Below are positions 43,966 to 53,816 of a stretch of DNA of 59,152 nucleotides, one piece after another. Below the pieces are notes generated by a model. The model saw nothing but the letters and a program-made list of their open reading frames with translations. It ran no database searches and was not told where the DNA came from. A program made the position numbers and the translations under genes. Position 1 is the first letter of the stretch, and the number at the start of each line of letters is the position of its first letter. Origin of the DNA: Chitinophagales bacterium (lineage in GTDB: Bacteria > Bacteroidota > Bacteroidia > Chitinophagales > Saprospiraceae); the NCBI GenBank assembly GCA_022360175.1, contig JAKSDI010000274.1, positions 1 through 59,152 on the forward strand, given 5' to 3'.

Positions 43966-46794
43966 TTATTTCACCAAATGGACATCTCCTTTAAATATTT
44001 CTTCTATACCTGAAGCATTGATGACTTTAATATAATAAGCATATACGCCAGGGTTTAGAAGAGTGCCTTCACGGGTCCCATCCCAAAAAAGGGCTGTTTC
44101 ATAAGAAGTGAAAGCGGTTGCTTCATAAACCAAACCTCCCCAGCGATTGAATATCTGATATTCCAGAATTTCAATAGGGACTCCTGAGTAAAGTGCAAAA
44201 TGATCATTGCGCCCATCATCATTGGGGGTAAAAGCATTAGGAAGATAAATCGGACAAATGGAAGGTATTTGTAGTGAATCTGTATAGATACACCCTACTG
44301 CATCTGTTATCTCCAACAGATATCCCCCCCCAGTCAGGTTGTTGAGTGGAGGAATTCCCACTGCCTGTCCATTAAGTGTGTAATTATAAGGTGGCGTACC
44401 TCCTAATGTTTCTAAATCAATACTGCCTGTACTTTTACTACATTGATCTATTTCTATTGTTTCGTTTTCTACAGTAATAGGATCGATAGCAGGCATTTCT
44501 ACAGTGATCATTTCACTGTTGCAGCCATCTTCATCAATAGCAATAATCGAATAATTGCCAGGAGATAGACTTGTAAAGGTTCCTTCTGCTTGAGGTGCTC
44601 CTCCATTTATACTATACTGATATCCTCCATTACCTCCACTCGCTGCTACCGTAATAAAGTTTTCATTTTCACCACAAGCTAGTATACTTTCCATAGTTAC
44701 TATCAATGGGTCTACGGCTGGAATTTCTATTGTCTCACTATCCATACAGCCATCACTGTCCTGCACTTCTACCAAATAAGTACCAGATATTAATGTTTCA
44801 AAGACGTTGCCAGATTGAAAGGAGCCTCCATTAATACTGTATTGATAACTTTCATTTCCCCCCATCGCTGAAATCGTCAAACTATTATCCATTCCTCCAC
44901 AGCTCAATACATCAATAGCATTGAGCTCTAATGCCGGAGTTCCCTCGAGTTCAACAGATATAACTTCTGTACATCCTATCGCATCTTCAATTGTTAATAC
45001 ATATGTACCTGCCAGCAGATTTACAAAAACACCTTCATCTACTAATGCTCCTTCATCAAGGCTATACTGATAAGGTGGGGTTCCTCCTTCAGTCATGGCC
45101 GTAATACTGCCATTAGCAGCTCCGCAAGTAGCAGAAACTGTAATTGTTTCTACAGCAATAGGATCGATAGCAGGCATTTCTACAGTGATCATTTCACTAT
45201 TGCAGCCATCTTCATCAATAGCAACAATCGAATAATCACCAGGAGATAAATTGGTAAAAACTCCTTCTGTTTGAGGTGTCCCCCCATTTATACTATACTG
45301 ATACCCTCCATTACCTCCGCTCGCTGTTACGGTAATAAAACTTTCATTTTCACCGCAGGCTAATATACTTTCTAAATCCACTGTTAGTGGTGCAACTACT
45401 GGAATTTCTACTGTTTCACTATCCATACAGCCATCACTGTCCTGTACTTCTACTGAATAAGTACCTGATGTTAATGTTTCAAAGACGTTGCTAGATTGAA
45501 AGGCACCTCCATTAATGCTATACTGATAATCATCATTTCCCCCTATGGCCGAAATCGTCAAGCTATTATCCATCCCGCCACAGCTCGATACATCAATCGT
45601 GCTGATCTCCAATGCTGGGGTTCCTTCCAATTCAATGGATATAACATCTGTACATCCTATTGCATCCTCAACCATTAAAACATATGTGCCCGCCAGCAGA
45701 TTTATGAAAGTGCCATCATTGACCAATACTCCTCCATCAAGGCTATATTGATAGGGAGGATTACCTCCTTCTGCTATAATCATAATACTGCCATTAGCAG
45801 CTCCACAGCTAGCAGAAGTTGTAATTGTCTGAGATATTGTTGGTGAATCATCTGTAGAGACAATTTCCACCATTACTTCTTCCATACAATTATTATCATC
45901 AATCATGTATATCGTATAGAGCCCTGGCTCTAATCCAGTAAATACATTGCTATCCTGAAAATTTTCCCCGTCCAGGCTATACTGTATACTACTACTCCCT
46001 GTGGCTATAATTTCTATACTTCCTTCCGGATCTGCACAAGAGGTTCCACTTACATTTACTGCTTCCACCTGGATAGGGTCTGCTGCTAAAAACTCCAGCG
46101 TGCTAGCTGCCCCATAAGAGGAGGTAAAAAAATTACAAAGTTCAGTAAGTGTATTATTATCAAAATCTATCTCGAATACCTGGCCACCGCCACTGGTCGC
46201 ATAAGTAACCGTATTCTCACAATCCTCCGCAAAGGTTACAATGCCAAAAATGGAACTTGCTACATTAAAGCTGAGTACAAACTCCGGATTCGTGGCATTA
46301 TCCGGGTCAATGGCAATCATCGTGTTATTAACGGTAGCCATCATTAACTGCCCATTATAAAATGTCAAATCACCGGCAGCTCCAGGGCCTACATCTCCCA
46401 GATAGATGGTCGTATTGGTTGCAGGATCATAAGTATATAAATCTCCATCCTCATCAGCTGTATACAATAATCCACTTGCATCCGAAACCAGGGAAGTAAA
46501 TAGCTCTCCAGAATTGGGAAAAGTTGTAAATAAGTTAGTAGCTCCTGTTGTTTCGTTGATGGTGTATAACCTTGCATCAACCCCTACCCCCCAAAGCATT
46601 CCATCAGGTGTATAGGTCAGGTCACCAACAGATGCGTTTCCTGGTGATTGTACCGTTACGATAAAGGTCGAATTACAATTTTCAACATCAATAGCATATA
46701 ATTCCCGATTGGCAGTGACCATTACAAAATCCTGGGAAAAACCAATGACTGGCAATAATAGAAAAATGGAGAGTATGTGTATAGTTATTCTCAT
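43966..46794 (-). CDS. SprB-repeat secreted protein with T9SS type B sorting domain
   Basis: 942 residues. A signal peptide (about 1-20) precedes a ~220-residue beta-propeller-like domain (for example TYTPDGMLWGVG, YNGQLMMATVNN). About eight SprB-type repeats of ~75 residues follow, each with a pattern such as GGNGGYQYSINGG and LSPGDYSIVAIDEDGC. The C-terminus is a type B (gliding-associated) sorting domain (LPNAFTPNDDGRNDHF, IFNRWGGLVYEA). SprB is the motile adhesin of gliding bacteria; this smaller relative is probably a surface adhesin. Two blocks of three repeats are nearly identical in DNA. Confidence 0.85.
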   Translation of the reverse strand: MRITIHILSIFLLLPVIGFSQDFVMVTANRELYAIDVENCNSTFIVTVQSPGNASVGDLTYTPDGMLWGVGVDARLYTINETTGATNLFTTFPNSGELFTSLVSDASGLLYTADEDGDLYTYDPATNTTIYLGDVGPGAAGDLTFYNGQLMMATVNNTMIAIDPDNATNPEFVLSFNVASSIFGIVTFAEDCENTVTYATSGGGQVFEIDFDNNTLTELCNFFTSSYGAASTLEFLAADPIQVEAVNVSGTSCADPEGSIEIIATGSSSIQYSLDGENFQDSNVFTGLEPGLYTIYMIDDNNCMEEVMVEIVSTDDSPTISQTITTSASCGAANGSIMIIAEGGNPPYQYSLDGGVLVNDGTFINLLAGTYVLMVEDAIGCTDVISIELEGTPALEISTIDVSSCGGMDNSLTISAIGGNDDYQYSINGGAFQSSNVFETLTSGTYSVEVQDSDGCMDSETVEIPVVAPLTVDLESILACGENESFITVTASGGNGGYQYSINGGTPQTEGVFTNLSPGDYSIVAIDEDGCNSEMITVEMPAIDPIAVETITVSATCGAANGSITAMTEGGTPPYQYSLDEGALVDEGVFVNLLAGTYVLTIEDAIGCTEVISVELEGTPALELNAIDVLSCGGMDNSLTISAMGGNESYQYSINGGSFQSGNVFETLISGTYLVEVQDSDGCMDSETIEIPAVDPLIVTMESILACGENENFITVAASGGNGGYQYSINGGAPQAEGTFTSLSPGNYSIIAIDEDGCNSEMITVEMPAIDPITVENETIEIDQCSKSTGSIDLETLGGTPPYNYTLNGQAVGIPPLNNLTGGGYLLEITDAVGCIYTDSLQIPSICPIYLPNAFTPNDDGRNDHFALYSGVPIEILEYQIFNRWGGLVYEATAFTSYETALFWDGTREGTLLNPGVYAYYIKVINASGIEEIFKGDVHLVK
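44481..45842 (-). repeat. 681-bp tandem duplication inside the SprB-repeat gene
   Basis: The stretch starting GATCGATAGCAGGCATTTCT at 44481 starts again at 45162, exactly 681 bp (227 codons, about three SprB repeats) later, and long blocks downstream match nearly base for base. In-frame length keeps the gene open. This indicates a recent duplication or gene conversion. Confidence 0.85.
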
Positions 46795-47173
46795 TCGTAG
46801 GGGAGTTTTAATACTCTAAGTAAGCGAGCAAAAAATTATTAGACATAAATTAAATGCCTAATTTACTCTTTAATTGTCCATTAGTTACAAAAATAAGTAG
46901 TCTCAAATAGAAATGATGGGAATATACTATATACTGCAAAACTGGAGACGGAACTATTCAAAACGCTAATCGATAATAGGTATCTACGTCATTATCAAAT
47001 CTTTGCGTCCTTACGACACACTAAATACTAAATCTCATCTATCATCAAGTCGAAAACACCGCATTAAATTTTATAATTCCATTTTATAAAAGAATATTTT
47101 TTTGATAGTTTAGCAGCTTACTTGTCTTTTATACCCCAAGTATTCATTTAATCACAACCACAGAAAGTTCACT
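46795..47173. other. Gap without a gene
   Basis: 379 bp between the divergent SprB-repeat and GMC genes. No hairpin or gene is seen. TATTTTTG on the minus strand (46889-46896) fits the -7 element, but no -33 TTG lies at the right distance; promoters for both genes must be here. Confidence 0.4.
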
Positions 47174-48880
47174 ATGTATTTTAACTCAAAAGGTAACGAA
47201 GAAGTCACCTATGATGCCATTGTAATAGGCTCTGGCGTCAGTGGTGGTTGGGCTGCCAAGGAATTGTGCGAAAAAGGCCTTAAGACCCTGGTACTGGAGC
47301 GAGGGCGCATGGTACGCCACGGTGATTATCCTACTGCTATGATGGAGCCATGGGATTTTGAAAATCGAGGCCAGTTGTCTGTAGAAGAAATGAAGGATTA
47401 CGAGAAGCAAAGCCGAACCGGATATACCACAAGAAAAGAATCTATACATTGGTGGATAAAGGATACAGAACATCCTTATTCGGAGGTAAAACGATTTGAC
47501 TGGATACGAGGCTACCATGTGGGAGGACGCTCCATCATGTGGGGGCGTCATTCATACCGCCTTAGCGATCTGGATTTTGAGGCCAATGCTAAAGATGGCT
47601 TTGGTGTAGACTGGCCTATTCGTTATGCAGATATTGCTCCCTGGTACGATCATGTAGAAAAATTTGCAGGAATACAAGGGCAAGCAGAAGGCCTTGCTCA
47701 CTTACCTGATGGACAATTTTTGCCTCCTATAGAACTCAATTGTGTGGAGAATCATCTGAGGGATAACATGAAGCAAAACTTTAATCGCACCCTCACTATT
47801 GGCCGTACTGCCAACTTGACGCAAGCTCATCATGGCAGAGGGGCTTGTCAGTTTAGAAATCGCTGTATTAGAGGTTGCCCTTATGGCGCTTATTTTAGCA
47901 GCTTATCGTCTACACTTCCTGCTGCCGACAAAACAGGCAATCTGACAATCCGCCCTCATTCTATTGTGCATTCTATTATATATGATGCTGATCAAAAAAA
48001 GGCAAAAGGTGTAAAAGTACTAGATGCTGAAACGGGAGAATCTTTAGAGTTCTACTCTCGCATTGTATTCAGTTGTGCTTCTGCACTAGGTAGTACCCTT
48101 ATTTTAATGAATTCTGCCAATGACATATTTGCTGACGGCCTGGGTAGTAGTAGTGGAGAATTAGGGCACAATGTGATGGATCACCACTTCCGTTGTGGAG
48201 CTTCTGGCACCCATGATGGTTTTGCGGATAAATACTATAAAGGCCGCCGCCCTACTGGTTTCTATATTGCACGATTCCAAAATATAGACAAGGCCTCTGA
48301 AAGCAAAGAATTCTTACGTGGTTATGGTTATCAAGGAGGCGGGAGCCGCCGAAACTGGACTCGTGGAGTTCGGGAGTTAGAGGTAGGCCTTGGTGAAGAG
48401 CTCAAAAAGCAGCTTATCATTCCTGGTCCGTGGCAGCTAGGCATGACCGCTTTTGGAGAGTGTCTGCCATATCATGAAAACAAAGTAACAATTAATAGAG
48501 ACGTACTTGACAAGCATGGCATGCCAACACTAACGATGGATGTAGAATTTAAGGAAAATGAGAAAGCCATGCGTAAACATATGCAGGATTCTGCAGCGGA
48601 AATGCTTGAAGCTGCCGGATTTAAAGATGTAAATACTTATGACGCCGAATCATATCCAGGCCTCGGCATCCATGAAATGGGTACTGCACGTATGGGGAAT
48701 GACCCCAAAACTTCTGTCCTCAATAAATGGAATCAAGTATGGGATGCTCCAAATGTCTTTGTTACAGATGGTGCTTGTATGACTTCTGCTGGTTGTCAAA
48801 ATCCATCCCTTACCTATATGGCACTAACAGCACGAGCTGCCAATCATGCTGTAGAGGAAATGAAGAAGATGAATCTTTAA
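47174..48880 (+). CDS. GMC oxidoreductase, gluconate/fructose dehydrogenase-type large subunit
   Basis: 568 residues. FAD motif VIGSGVSGGWAAKEL (about 17-31), GMC signature region GYHVGGRSIMWGRHSYR (about 113-129), and C-terminal catalytic His-Asn region (GIHEMGTARMG, NPSLTYMALTARAA). Three Cys in GACQFRNRCIRGCPYGAYF (C225, C231, C235) match the C-x5-C-x3-C 3Fe-4S ligand pattern of fructose and glucose dehydrogenase large subunits. There is no own signal peptide. The partner gene 21 bp downstream encodes the small, Tat-signal subunit. The sugar or polyol substrate is unknown; a cytochrome subunit is not nearby. Confidence 0.85.
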   Translation: MYFNSKGNEEVTYDAIVIGSGVSGGWAAKELCEKGLKTLVLERGRMVRHGDYPTAMMEPWDFENRGQLSVEEMKDYEKQSRTGYTTRKESIHWWIKDTEHPYSEVKRFDWIRGYHVGGRSIMWGRHSYRLSDLDFEANAKDGFGVDWPIRYADIAPWYDHVEKFAGIQGQAEGLAHLPDGQFLPPIELNCVENHLRDNMKQNFNRTLTIGRTANLTQAHHGRGACQFRNRCIRGCPYGAYFSSLSSTLPAADKTGNLTIRPHSIVHSIIYDADQKKAKGVKVLDAETGESLEFYSRIVFSCASALGSTLILMNSANDIFADGLGSSSGELGHNVMDHHFRCGASGTHDGFADKYYKGRRPTGFYIARFQNIDKASESKEFLRGYGYQGGGSRRNWTRGVRELEVGLGEELKKQLIIPGPWQLGMTAFGECLPYHENKVTINRDVLDKHGMPTLTMDVEFKENEKAMRKHMQDSAAEMLEAAGFKDVNTYDAESYPGLGIHEMGTARMGNDPKTSVLNKWNQVWDAPNVFVTDGACMTSAGCQNPSLTYMALTARAANHAVEEMKKMNL

Positions 48881-48901
48881 AAAGACCTAAAAAGAAAAAC
48901 A

Positions 48902-49495
48902 ATGGATAGAAGAGAAGCAATAAAGAGAACGGCCTTACTGACTGGTTTTGCCATCTCTGCCTCAACCATCAGTGCTGTATTACAAGGTTGTCAACCTGAA
49001 GCCAAAAGCAATTTAGCAGAATGGACACCAAAATTTTTCTCACAGGACGAAGGTATTGCACTTGCCGAAATAGGTGAGCATATTCTTCCTGCTACAGATA
49101 CACCAGGAGCGAAAGATGTATTGACCCATGAATTTGTCGACCATATGGCCAGCGTCTGTATGACTCCTGAAGAGCAGGATCGTTTCAAAAAAGGAATGGT
49201 ACAGTTGCTAGCTGACTATCAAACACAAGGTGGAAAAGCTTTTATCGAGGCCACAGCCGAAGAGCAATTCGCATTTCTCAATGAGCAAGACAAGGCAGCT
49301 CGTACATTGATTGAAGAAAATCCTGATTTGCCTCCTGAGGAAGCACCTTTTTTCCTTAGCCTGAAGCAAATGATTTTATTAGGGTATTTTACTTCTGAAA
49401 AAGTAGGCACTGAAGTGACTGCCTATTTGCCAATACCTGGTGAAAATATAGCTTGTATGCCTTATGAAGAAGGCACAGCTGCCTGGACTTTCTAA
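48902..49495 (+). CDS. Gluconate 2-dehydrogenase subunit 3 family protein (Tat signal)
   Basis: 197 residues. The N-terminus has a twin-arginine motif DRREAIKRT, followed by a hydrophobic stretch and a Cys (LQGCQPE, possible lipobox). The body (about 45-195) is the gluconate 2-dehydrogenase subunit 3 domain (ALAEIGEHILPATDTPGA, LMLK-type helix LKQMILLGYFTSEKVG). In characterised sugar dehydrogenases this subunit's Tat signal exports the FAD subunit as a complex. It follows the GMC gene by 21 bp and ends with a clear terminator. Confidence 0.88.
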   Translation: MDRREAIKRTALLTGFAISASTISAVLQGCQPEAKSNLAEWTPKFFSQDEGIALAEIGEHILPATDTPGAKDVLTHEFVDHMASVCMTPEEQDRFKKGMVQLLADYQTQGGKAFIEATAEEQFAFLNEQDKAARTLIEENPDLPPEEAPFFLSLKQMILLGYFTSEKVGTEVTAYLPIPGENIACMPYEEGTAAWTF

Positions 49496-49522
49496 AGATT
49501 ACGACAATTGCATATATTAATC

Positions 49523-49552
49523 AAGGTGTTGGACTTACCAACACCTTTTTTT
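49523..49552 (+). terminator. Rho-independent terminator after the dehydrogenase operon
   Basis: AAGGTGTTGG-5 nt-CCAACACCTT (49523-49532 and 49538-49547), exact arms, followed by seven T. About 28 bp after the stop of the subunit 3 gene. Confidence 0.92.
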
Positions 49553-49581
49553 ATAAATCGTCTGATTTTTTTTCAAAGTAC

Positions 49582-49613
49582 TTGCTTTTTTATAAAAAAA
49601 CATATTATCTTTG
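49582..49613 (+). promoter_or_regulatory. Bacteroidota-type promoter for the tRNA-Leu/tig region
   Basis: TTG at 49582-49584, 21 bp, then TATCTTTG (49606-49613), a full match to the TANNTTTG -7 element. It is 122 bp upstream of the tRNA and has the same spacing as the promoter candidate of the aconitase gene. Confidence 0.75.
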
Positions 49614-49734
49614 TCGCGCTTTTAGGAAAGCCTATTAGCAGATGGTTAATAAACAATAACCATTATTCAAAGACCGGATGTTCACTTTAACGACTGAAGT
49701 TAAAGGCATTAGAACAACAAACCGGTTCCCACAT

Positions 49735-49816
49735 GCGGGTGTGGCGAAATTGGTAGACGCGCTAGACTTAGGATCTAGTGCCGCGAGGCGTGGGGGTTCG
49801 AGTCCCTCCACCCGCA
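49735..49816 (+). tRNA. tRNA-Leu, anticodon UAG
   Basis: 82 nt. Acceptor GCGGGTG / CACCCGC, D-loop, anticodon stem CTAGA / TCTAG with loop CTTAGGA (anticodon TAG), a long variable arm (TGCCGCGAGGCG), T-arm GGGGGTTCGAGTCCCTC and discriminator A. The CCA end is not encoded. The long variable arm and anticodon make leucine certain. Confidence 0.97.
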
Positions 49817-49823
49817 CTTTTTC

Positions 49824-49853
49824 AAGGCTGCGTATCCTATGCAGCCTTTTTTT
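49824..49853 (+). terminator. Terminator after tRNA-Leu
   Basis: AAGGCTGC-9 nt-GCAGCCTT followed by a run of T, 7 bp after the tRNA. Confidence 0.9.
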
Positions 49854-49964
49854 GTTTGAAGTTGTTCGAAAATTACTGCAATAGTCAAAAGACAGTGATT
49901 TTTTTTGGCATTGTGAATAGTTTTCAAACAACTTCTTTTATAGCTATATCAAAAAATTATCGAT

Positions 49965-51371
49965 ATGCCTAAAGTTGTCAGGGAAGATATTGACAATTTA
50001 AATGCCGTCCTTACGGTAACGCTTGAAAAGAGCGACTACGAGTCTAAATATAATGCGGAGTTGAGTAAATACCGCAAGCAGGGTCAGATGAAAGGTTTCC
50101 GCAAAGGCAAGACCCCTCTAAGTGTAATCAAGAAGATGTACGGTAAAGCAATCCTGGCAGATGCCGTTAATGAAAAGCTCCAGTCTACACTTTACGAATA
50201 TCTTACCGAAGAAGATATCAGCATCCTTGGACAACCGATCCCTTCTGATTCTCAAGAACCTATTGATTTCGATACTAAGGAGTTGATCGATTTTGTATTC
50301 AAGTTTGATCTTGGTATTGCTCCTGAGTTTGAAGTACAAGGCCTGGATGGCAGCTTTGAGAAATTAGCGATTGAGGTAGCTGATGAAATGATTGCAGAGG
50401 ATTTGGAAAGCCTACGCAAACGCCTTGGTGAGCGCATCCATCCTGAAGATGATATCCAAGATAATGATATCATTAAATTTTCCGCTAAGGAAAAAGGAAA
50501 AGAAGAGGGCTTGGAAACAGAGTTCAGCATTCTGATGAGCAGTATCACGGAAGCAGCGCAAAAACAACTGCTACCGCTTAAGAAGGGAGACAGCATTGAT
50601 TTGAATGTATTCGAACTTGAAGTTGATAAAGATGAAAAGCATGTACGTAAGTACCTGCTTAATCTTAAAGAGGAGGATGAGCAAGAAGTCAATGCAGAGT
50701 TTGAATGTACGATCATTGAAGTAAGCCGTGTTGCTCCTGCTGAACTAAACCAGGCTTTCTTTGACCAGGCTTTTGGAGAAGGAGAAGTCAGTAGTGAAGA
50801 AGAAGTCAAAGAGAAGATAACAGCAGGTATCAATAGCTATTACGATACACAGGCAGAAGCACTTCTTTCTCGCGACATTCAAGAGAAATTAATAGAAGCA
50901 AACGAATTAGACCTTCCCAACGAATTTTTGAAGCGATGGATGAAAGCTTCTAATGAAGGCGTTAGTGAAGAGGTAATCGAAAAAGAATACCCTAATTTCA
51001 GTAAAAATCTTCAGTGGTCACTTATTCGCTCAAAGCTTGCCAAGCAGCACGAAGTAAAAGTGGAAGAAGATGATGTAATGGATTACTTCCGTAATAGTAT
51101 CCGCAATTATTTCAGTGGCCAGGGCATGATGGCAGGCATTGAACAAATTGTCGACAGTACGGCTATGCGTATGATGGAAGATGAAGAGCAGTACGAGCGA
51201 GCATATGGTGAAGTCATGACTGATAAGCTTTTCAAAGCTCTTTCTGCTGCCGTTAGTGTTGAAAAGAAGGTCGTAAGTAAGGAAGATTTTGAAAAAGAAG
51301 TTGCGGATGCCAGGGCAGCAGCAGCGGCAGCACAGGCAGCAAATGCACTTGCTGAAACGGAAGAAGAATAA
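49965..51371 (+). CDS. tig: Trigger factor
   Basis: 468 residues. The ribosome-binding domain (about 1-125) holds GFRKGKTP (44-51), the signature that contacts the ribosomal exit tunnel. The central PPIase-like domain (about 160-265) is poorly conserved compared with FKBP-type trigger factors. The C-terminal substrate-binding arms (about 270-435) are helical, and the tail (ADARAAAAAAQAANALAE) is Ala-rich. It is a co-translational chaperone. The order tig-clpP-clpX is the classical one. Confidence 0.93.
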   Translation: MPKVVREDIDNLNAVLTVTLEKSDYESKYNAELSKYRKQGQMKGFRKGKTPLSVIKKMYGKAILADAVNEKLQSTLYEYLTEEDISILGQPIPSDSQEPIDFDTKELIDFVFKFDLGIAPEFEVQGLDGSFEKLAIEVADEMIAEDLESLRKRLGERIHPEDDIQDNDIIKFSAKEKGKEEGLETEFSILMSSITEAAQKQLLPLKKGDSIDLNVFELEVDKDEKHVRKYLLNLKEEDEQEVNAEFECTIIEVSRVAPAELNQAFFDQAFGEGEVSSEEEVKEKITAGINSYYDTQAEALLSRDIQEKLIEANELDLPNEFLKRWMKASNEGVSEEVIEKEYPNFSKNLQWSLIRSKLAKQHEVKVEEDDVMDYFRNSIRNYFSGQGMMAGIEQIVDSTAMRMMEDEEQYERAYGEVMTDKLFKALSAAVSVEKKVVSKEDFEKEVADARAAAAAAQAANALAETEEE

Positions 51372-51463
51372 TTATTTTTCCGAAGGGGTCAACCCCAACC
51401 CCTCCAATTTGTTACTACTGTTGACAATTAAAAAGAGTAATTCATTTTAAAAGCAGCAAGTAA

Positions 51464-52174
51464 ATGTTTCACAAGGATGAATTCATGAAGTATGCTACTC
51501 AGCACCTCGGTATGAGCAGCATGCATCTCGAAAAATATATAGAAAAAACAACACCGGGTTTTGCACCCAATGTTCAAGGTTTCACTACCGCGGTTATTGA
51601 CGAGCGTATCAAGAATGTATTTCCAATGGATGTATTCTCCCGTCTAATGATGGATAGAATTATTTTTCTGGGAGTACCTGTAAATGACTATGTAGCGAAT
51701 GTAATTCAGGCTCAATTGCTTTTCCTTGAGTCGGACGATCCCAAACGCGACGTACAAATGTTTATCAATAGCCCTGGTGGTTCTGTTATTGCAGGGCTTG
51801 GGATTTACGATACCATGCAGTACGTAACACCAGATGTTAATACTATCTGTACAGGATTGGCCGCTTCTATGGGAGCAGTGCTTCTTACTGCTGGTGCGAC
51901 TGGAAAGCGTACCTGTTTGTATCATAGCCGTGTGATGATTCACCAGCCATTAGGTGGTATGCAAGGACAGGTTTCCGATATGGAAATTTCTTACCGTCTT
52001 ATCAAGGATATGCAGAAGCAACTCTATGATATCATAGCATCTCACACTGGTCAGCCTTACGAAAAAATCGAGCAAGATTGTGATCGTGATAACTGGATGA
52101 CAGCACAGGAAGCTAAGGAATATGGCCTGATAGACGAAGTTCTTGACAGGAATAATCCTAAGAAAGCTGAGTAA
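51464..52174 (+). CDS. clpP: ATP-dependent Clp protease proteolytic subunit
   Basis: 236 residues. Catalytic triad: Ser135 (GLAASMGAV), His160 (RVMIHQPLGG) and Asp209 (DCDRDNW). The first ~40 residues, before FTTAVIDERI, are longer than in E. coli and include other Met codons (8, 17, 20), so the true start may be downstream, and a propeptide is possible. It forms the tetradecameric peptidase with ClpX, encoded 131 bp downstream. Its N-terminal position after tig is the usual order. Confidence 0.95.
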   Translation: MFHKDEFMKYATQHLGMSSMHLEKYIEKTTPGFAPNVQGFTTAVIDERIKNVFPMDVFSRLMMDRIIFLGVPVNDYVANVIQAQLLFLESDDPKRDVQMFINSPGGSVIAGLGIYDTMQYVTPDVNTICTGLAASMGAVLLTAGATGKRTCLYHSRVMIHQPLGGMQGQVSDMEISYRLIKDMQKQLYDIIASHTGQPYEKIEQDCDRDNWMTAQEAKEYGLIDEVLDRNNPKKAE

Positions 52175-52183
52175 AAAACTAAT

Positions 52184-52220
52184 AATTCGGGCTCCTTTGA
52201 TTATCTTGGGAGCCTGAATT
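52184..52220 (+). terminator. Weak stem-loop between clpP and clpX
   Basis: AATTCGGGCTCC / GGAGCCTGAATT, a 12-bp stem with one G-U pair and a 13-nt loop, 10 bp after the clpP stop. Only a short pyrimidine stretch follows, so partial termination or mRNA protection is as likely as full termination. Confidence 0.5.
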
Positions 52221-52305
52221 CTTTCAGAAGCTGGCAAATAAGTCTTTTTCGACAGAATATGCATATTGCCAGATTTTATTATTTAGTAAGGGCAAAAAGA
52301 AAGTA

Positions 52306-53556
52306 ATGCGACGCAGCAAGCAAAGTTATCGTTGTTCCTTCTGCGGCCGGGATAAATCGGAAGCCCTCATTCTTATTGCGGGTATAGATGGACACATATG
52401 TGAAGTATGTGTTGAACAGGCCAGCGAAATTATTGAGGAGGAACTCTACGGAGGCAAGCGTAAAGAAGAAGGTGTTCAGGATTTCCTGATACCTGATAAA
52501 ATCACCCCTCGCGAAATTAAAACACATCTGGACAGATATGTTATTGGGCAAGATGAAGCTAAAAAGTTTCTTTCTGTAGCCGTTTATAATCACTACAAGC
52601 GCCTACGCCAAGCACGTCAGGAAGAAGTAGAGATTGAAAAATCCAATATTGTATTTGTTGGCCGAACAGGTACAGGTAAAACACTTCTGGCGAAAACCAT
52701 TGCCAAATATCTCAATGTCCCATTTGCAATAGTTGATGCTACTGTTTTCACCGAAGCAGGTTATGTGGGTGAAGATGTAGAATCCATCCTAAGTAGATTA
52801 CTACAGGTTTGTGATTATGATGTGAGTGCAGCAGAAAAAGGGATTGTATATATTGACGAGATTGATAAAATTTCTCGGAAGAGTGACAATCCGTCTATCA
52901 CCAGGGATGTATCTGGTGAAGGGGTACAGCAGGCCATGCTCAAAATGTTGGAAGGGACTGATGTAAATGTTCCTCCGCAGGGAGGTAGAAAACACCCAGA
53001 ACAAAAACTGGTAAAAATTAATACTTCCAATATATTGTTTATCTGTGGAGGTGCTTTTGATGGTATTGAAAAGCACATCGCTCGTAGAGTCAATACACAG
53101 GTGATAGGATTCAAATCAGAAGATAATGTAAAGCAAGTAGATAGAGAAAATCTCTTGCAATACATCAATCACCAGGATTTAAAGAGTTATGGCCTTATTC
53201 CTGAACTGATTGGACGCCTTCCTGTTTTGGCTTACCTTGAGCCACTGGCTATAGATGCGTTAAAACGGATATTAGTTGAGCCGCGAAATGCATTAATTAA
53301 GCAATATCAAAAGTTATTTGATCTGGAAGGTATTGAACTATCTTTCTCTGATGATGCAATCCAATATATTGCTGAAAAAGCACTGGATTTCAATCTTGGT
53401 GCTCGTGGGCTACGTTCTATCTGTGAGGCAATCATGACAGATGCTATGTTTGACCTGCCTTCACAGAAAAATGTAAAATCATTCGAAATTACAAGAGATT
53501 ATGCTGAAGAAAAGCTAAGCCGCTCCAAAATTAGCAAACAGCTAAAAGCAGCATAA
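52306..53556 (+). CDS. clpX: ATP-dependent Clp protease ATPase subunit ClpX
   Basis: 416 residues. N-terminal zinc-binding domain with C10, C13, C32 and C35; AAA+ domain with Walker [13 protein letters not shown], Walker [11 protein letters not shown] and the pore loop GYVGEDVE; C-terminal sensor-2 region [13 protein letters not shown]. It unfolds substrates for ClpP. The start ATG at 52306 gives a complete zinc domain. Confidence 0.97.
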   Translation: MRRSKQSYRCSFCGRDKSEALILIAGIDGHICEVCVEQASEIIEEELYGGKRKEEGVQDFLIPDKITPREIKTHLDRYVIGQDEAKKFLSVAVYNHYKRLRQARQEEVEIEKSNIVFVGRTGTGKTLLAKTIAKYLNVPFAIVDATVFTEAGYVGEDVESILSRLLQVCDYDVSAAEKGIVYIDEIDKISRKSDNPSITRDVSGEGVQQAMLKMLEGTDVNVPPQGGRKHPEQKLVKINTSNILFICGGAFDGIEKHIARRVNTQVIGFKSEDNVKQVDRENLLQYINHQDLKSYGLIPELIGRLPVLAYLEPLAIDALKRILVEPRNALIKQYQKLFDLEGIELSFSDDAIQYIAEKALDFNLGARGLRSICEAIMTDAMFDLPSQKNVKSFEITRDYAEEKLSRSKISKQLKAA

Positions 53557-53589
53557 AAGAAAAATAAAATAGTGCTTTAAAGCACCATC

Positions 53590-53627
53590 AAAAGCGTCTT
53601 ACGAGTGACATCGTAAGACGCTTTTTT
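53590..53627 (+). terminator. Rho-independent terminator after clpX
   Basis: AAAAGCGTCTTACGA (53590-53604) and its exact reverse complement (53611-53625), 6-nt loop, then T. It ends the tig-clpP-clpX unit. Confidence 0.93.
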
Positions 53628-53816
53628 AGTTTAACAGCATTTTTATTCCAACAAAGCAAATAGAACAAAATATATTTTCGATTAATTTGCTTACCTTAGA
53701 ATATAATTAAACATTTTAATCCCATAACACAATTTACAGTTTCTAAAAGTTCATATTTTTTTGCTTATATCAATGTTTTAACAACGGTTTTAAAAACCAA
53801 CTAAATCAACCAAACT

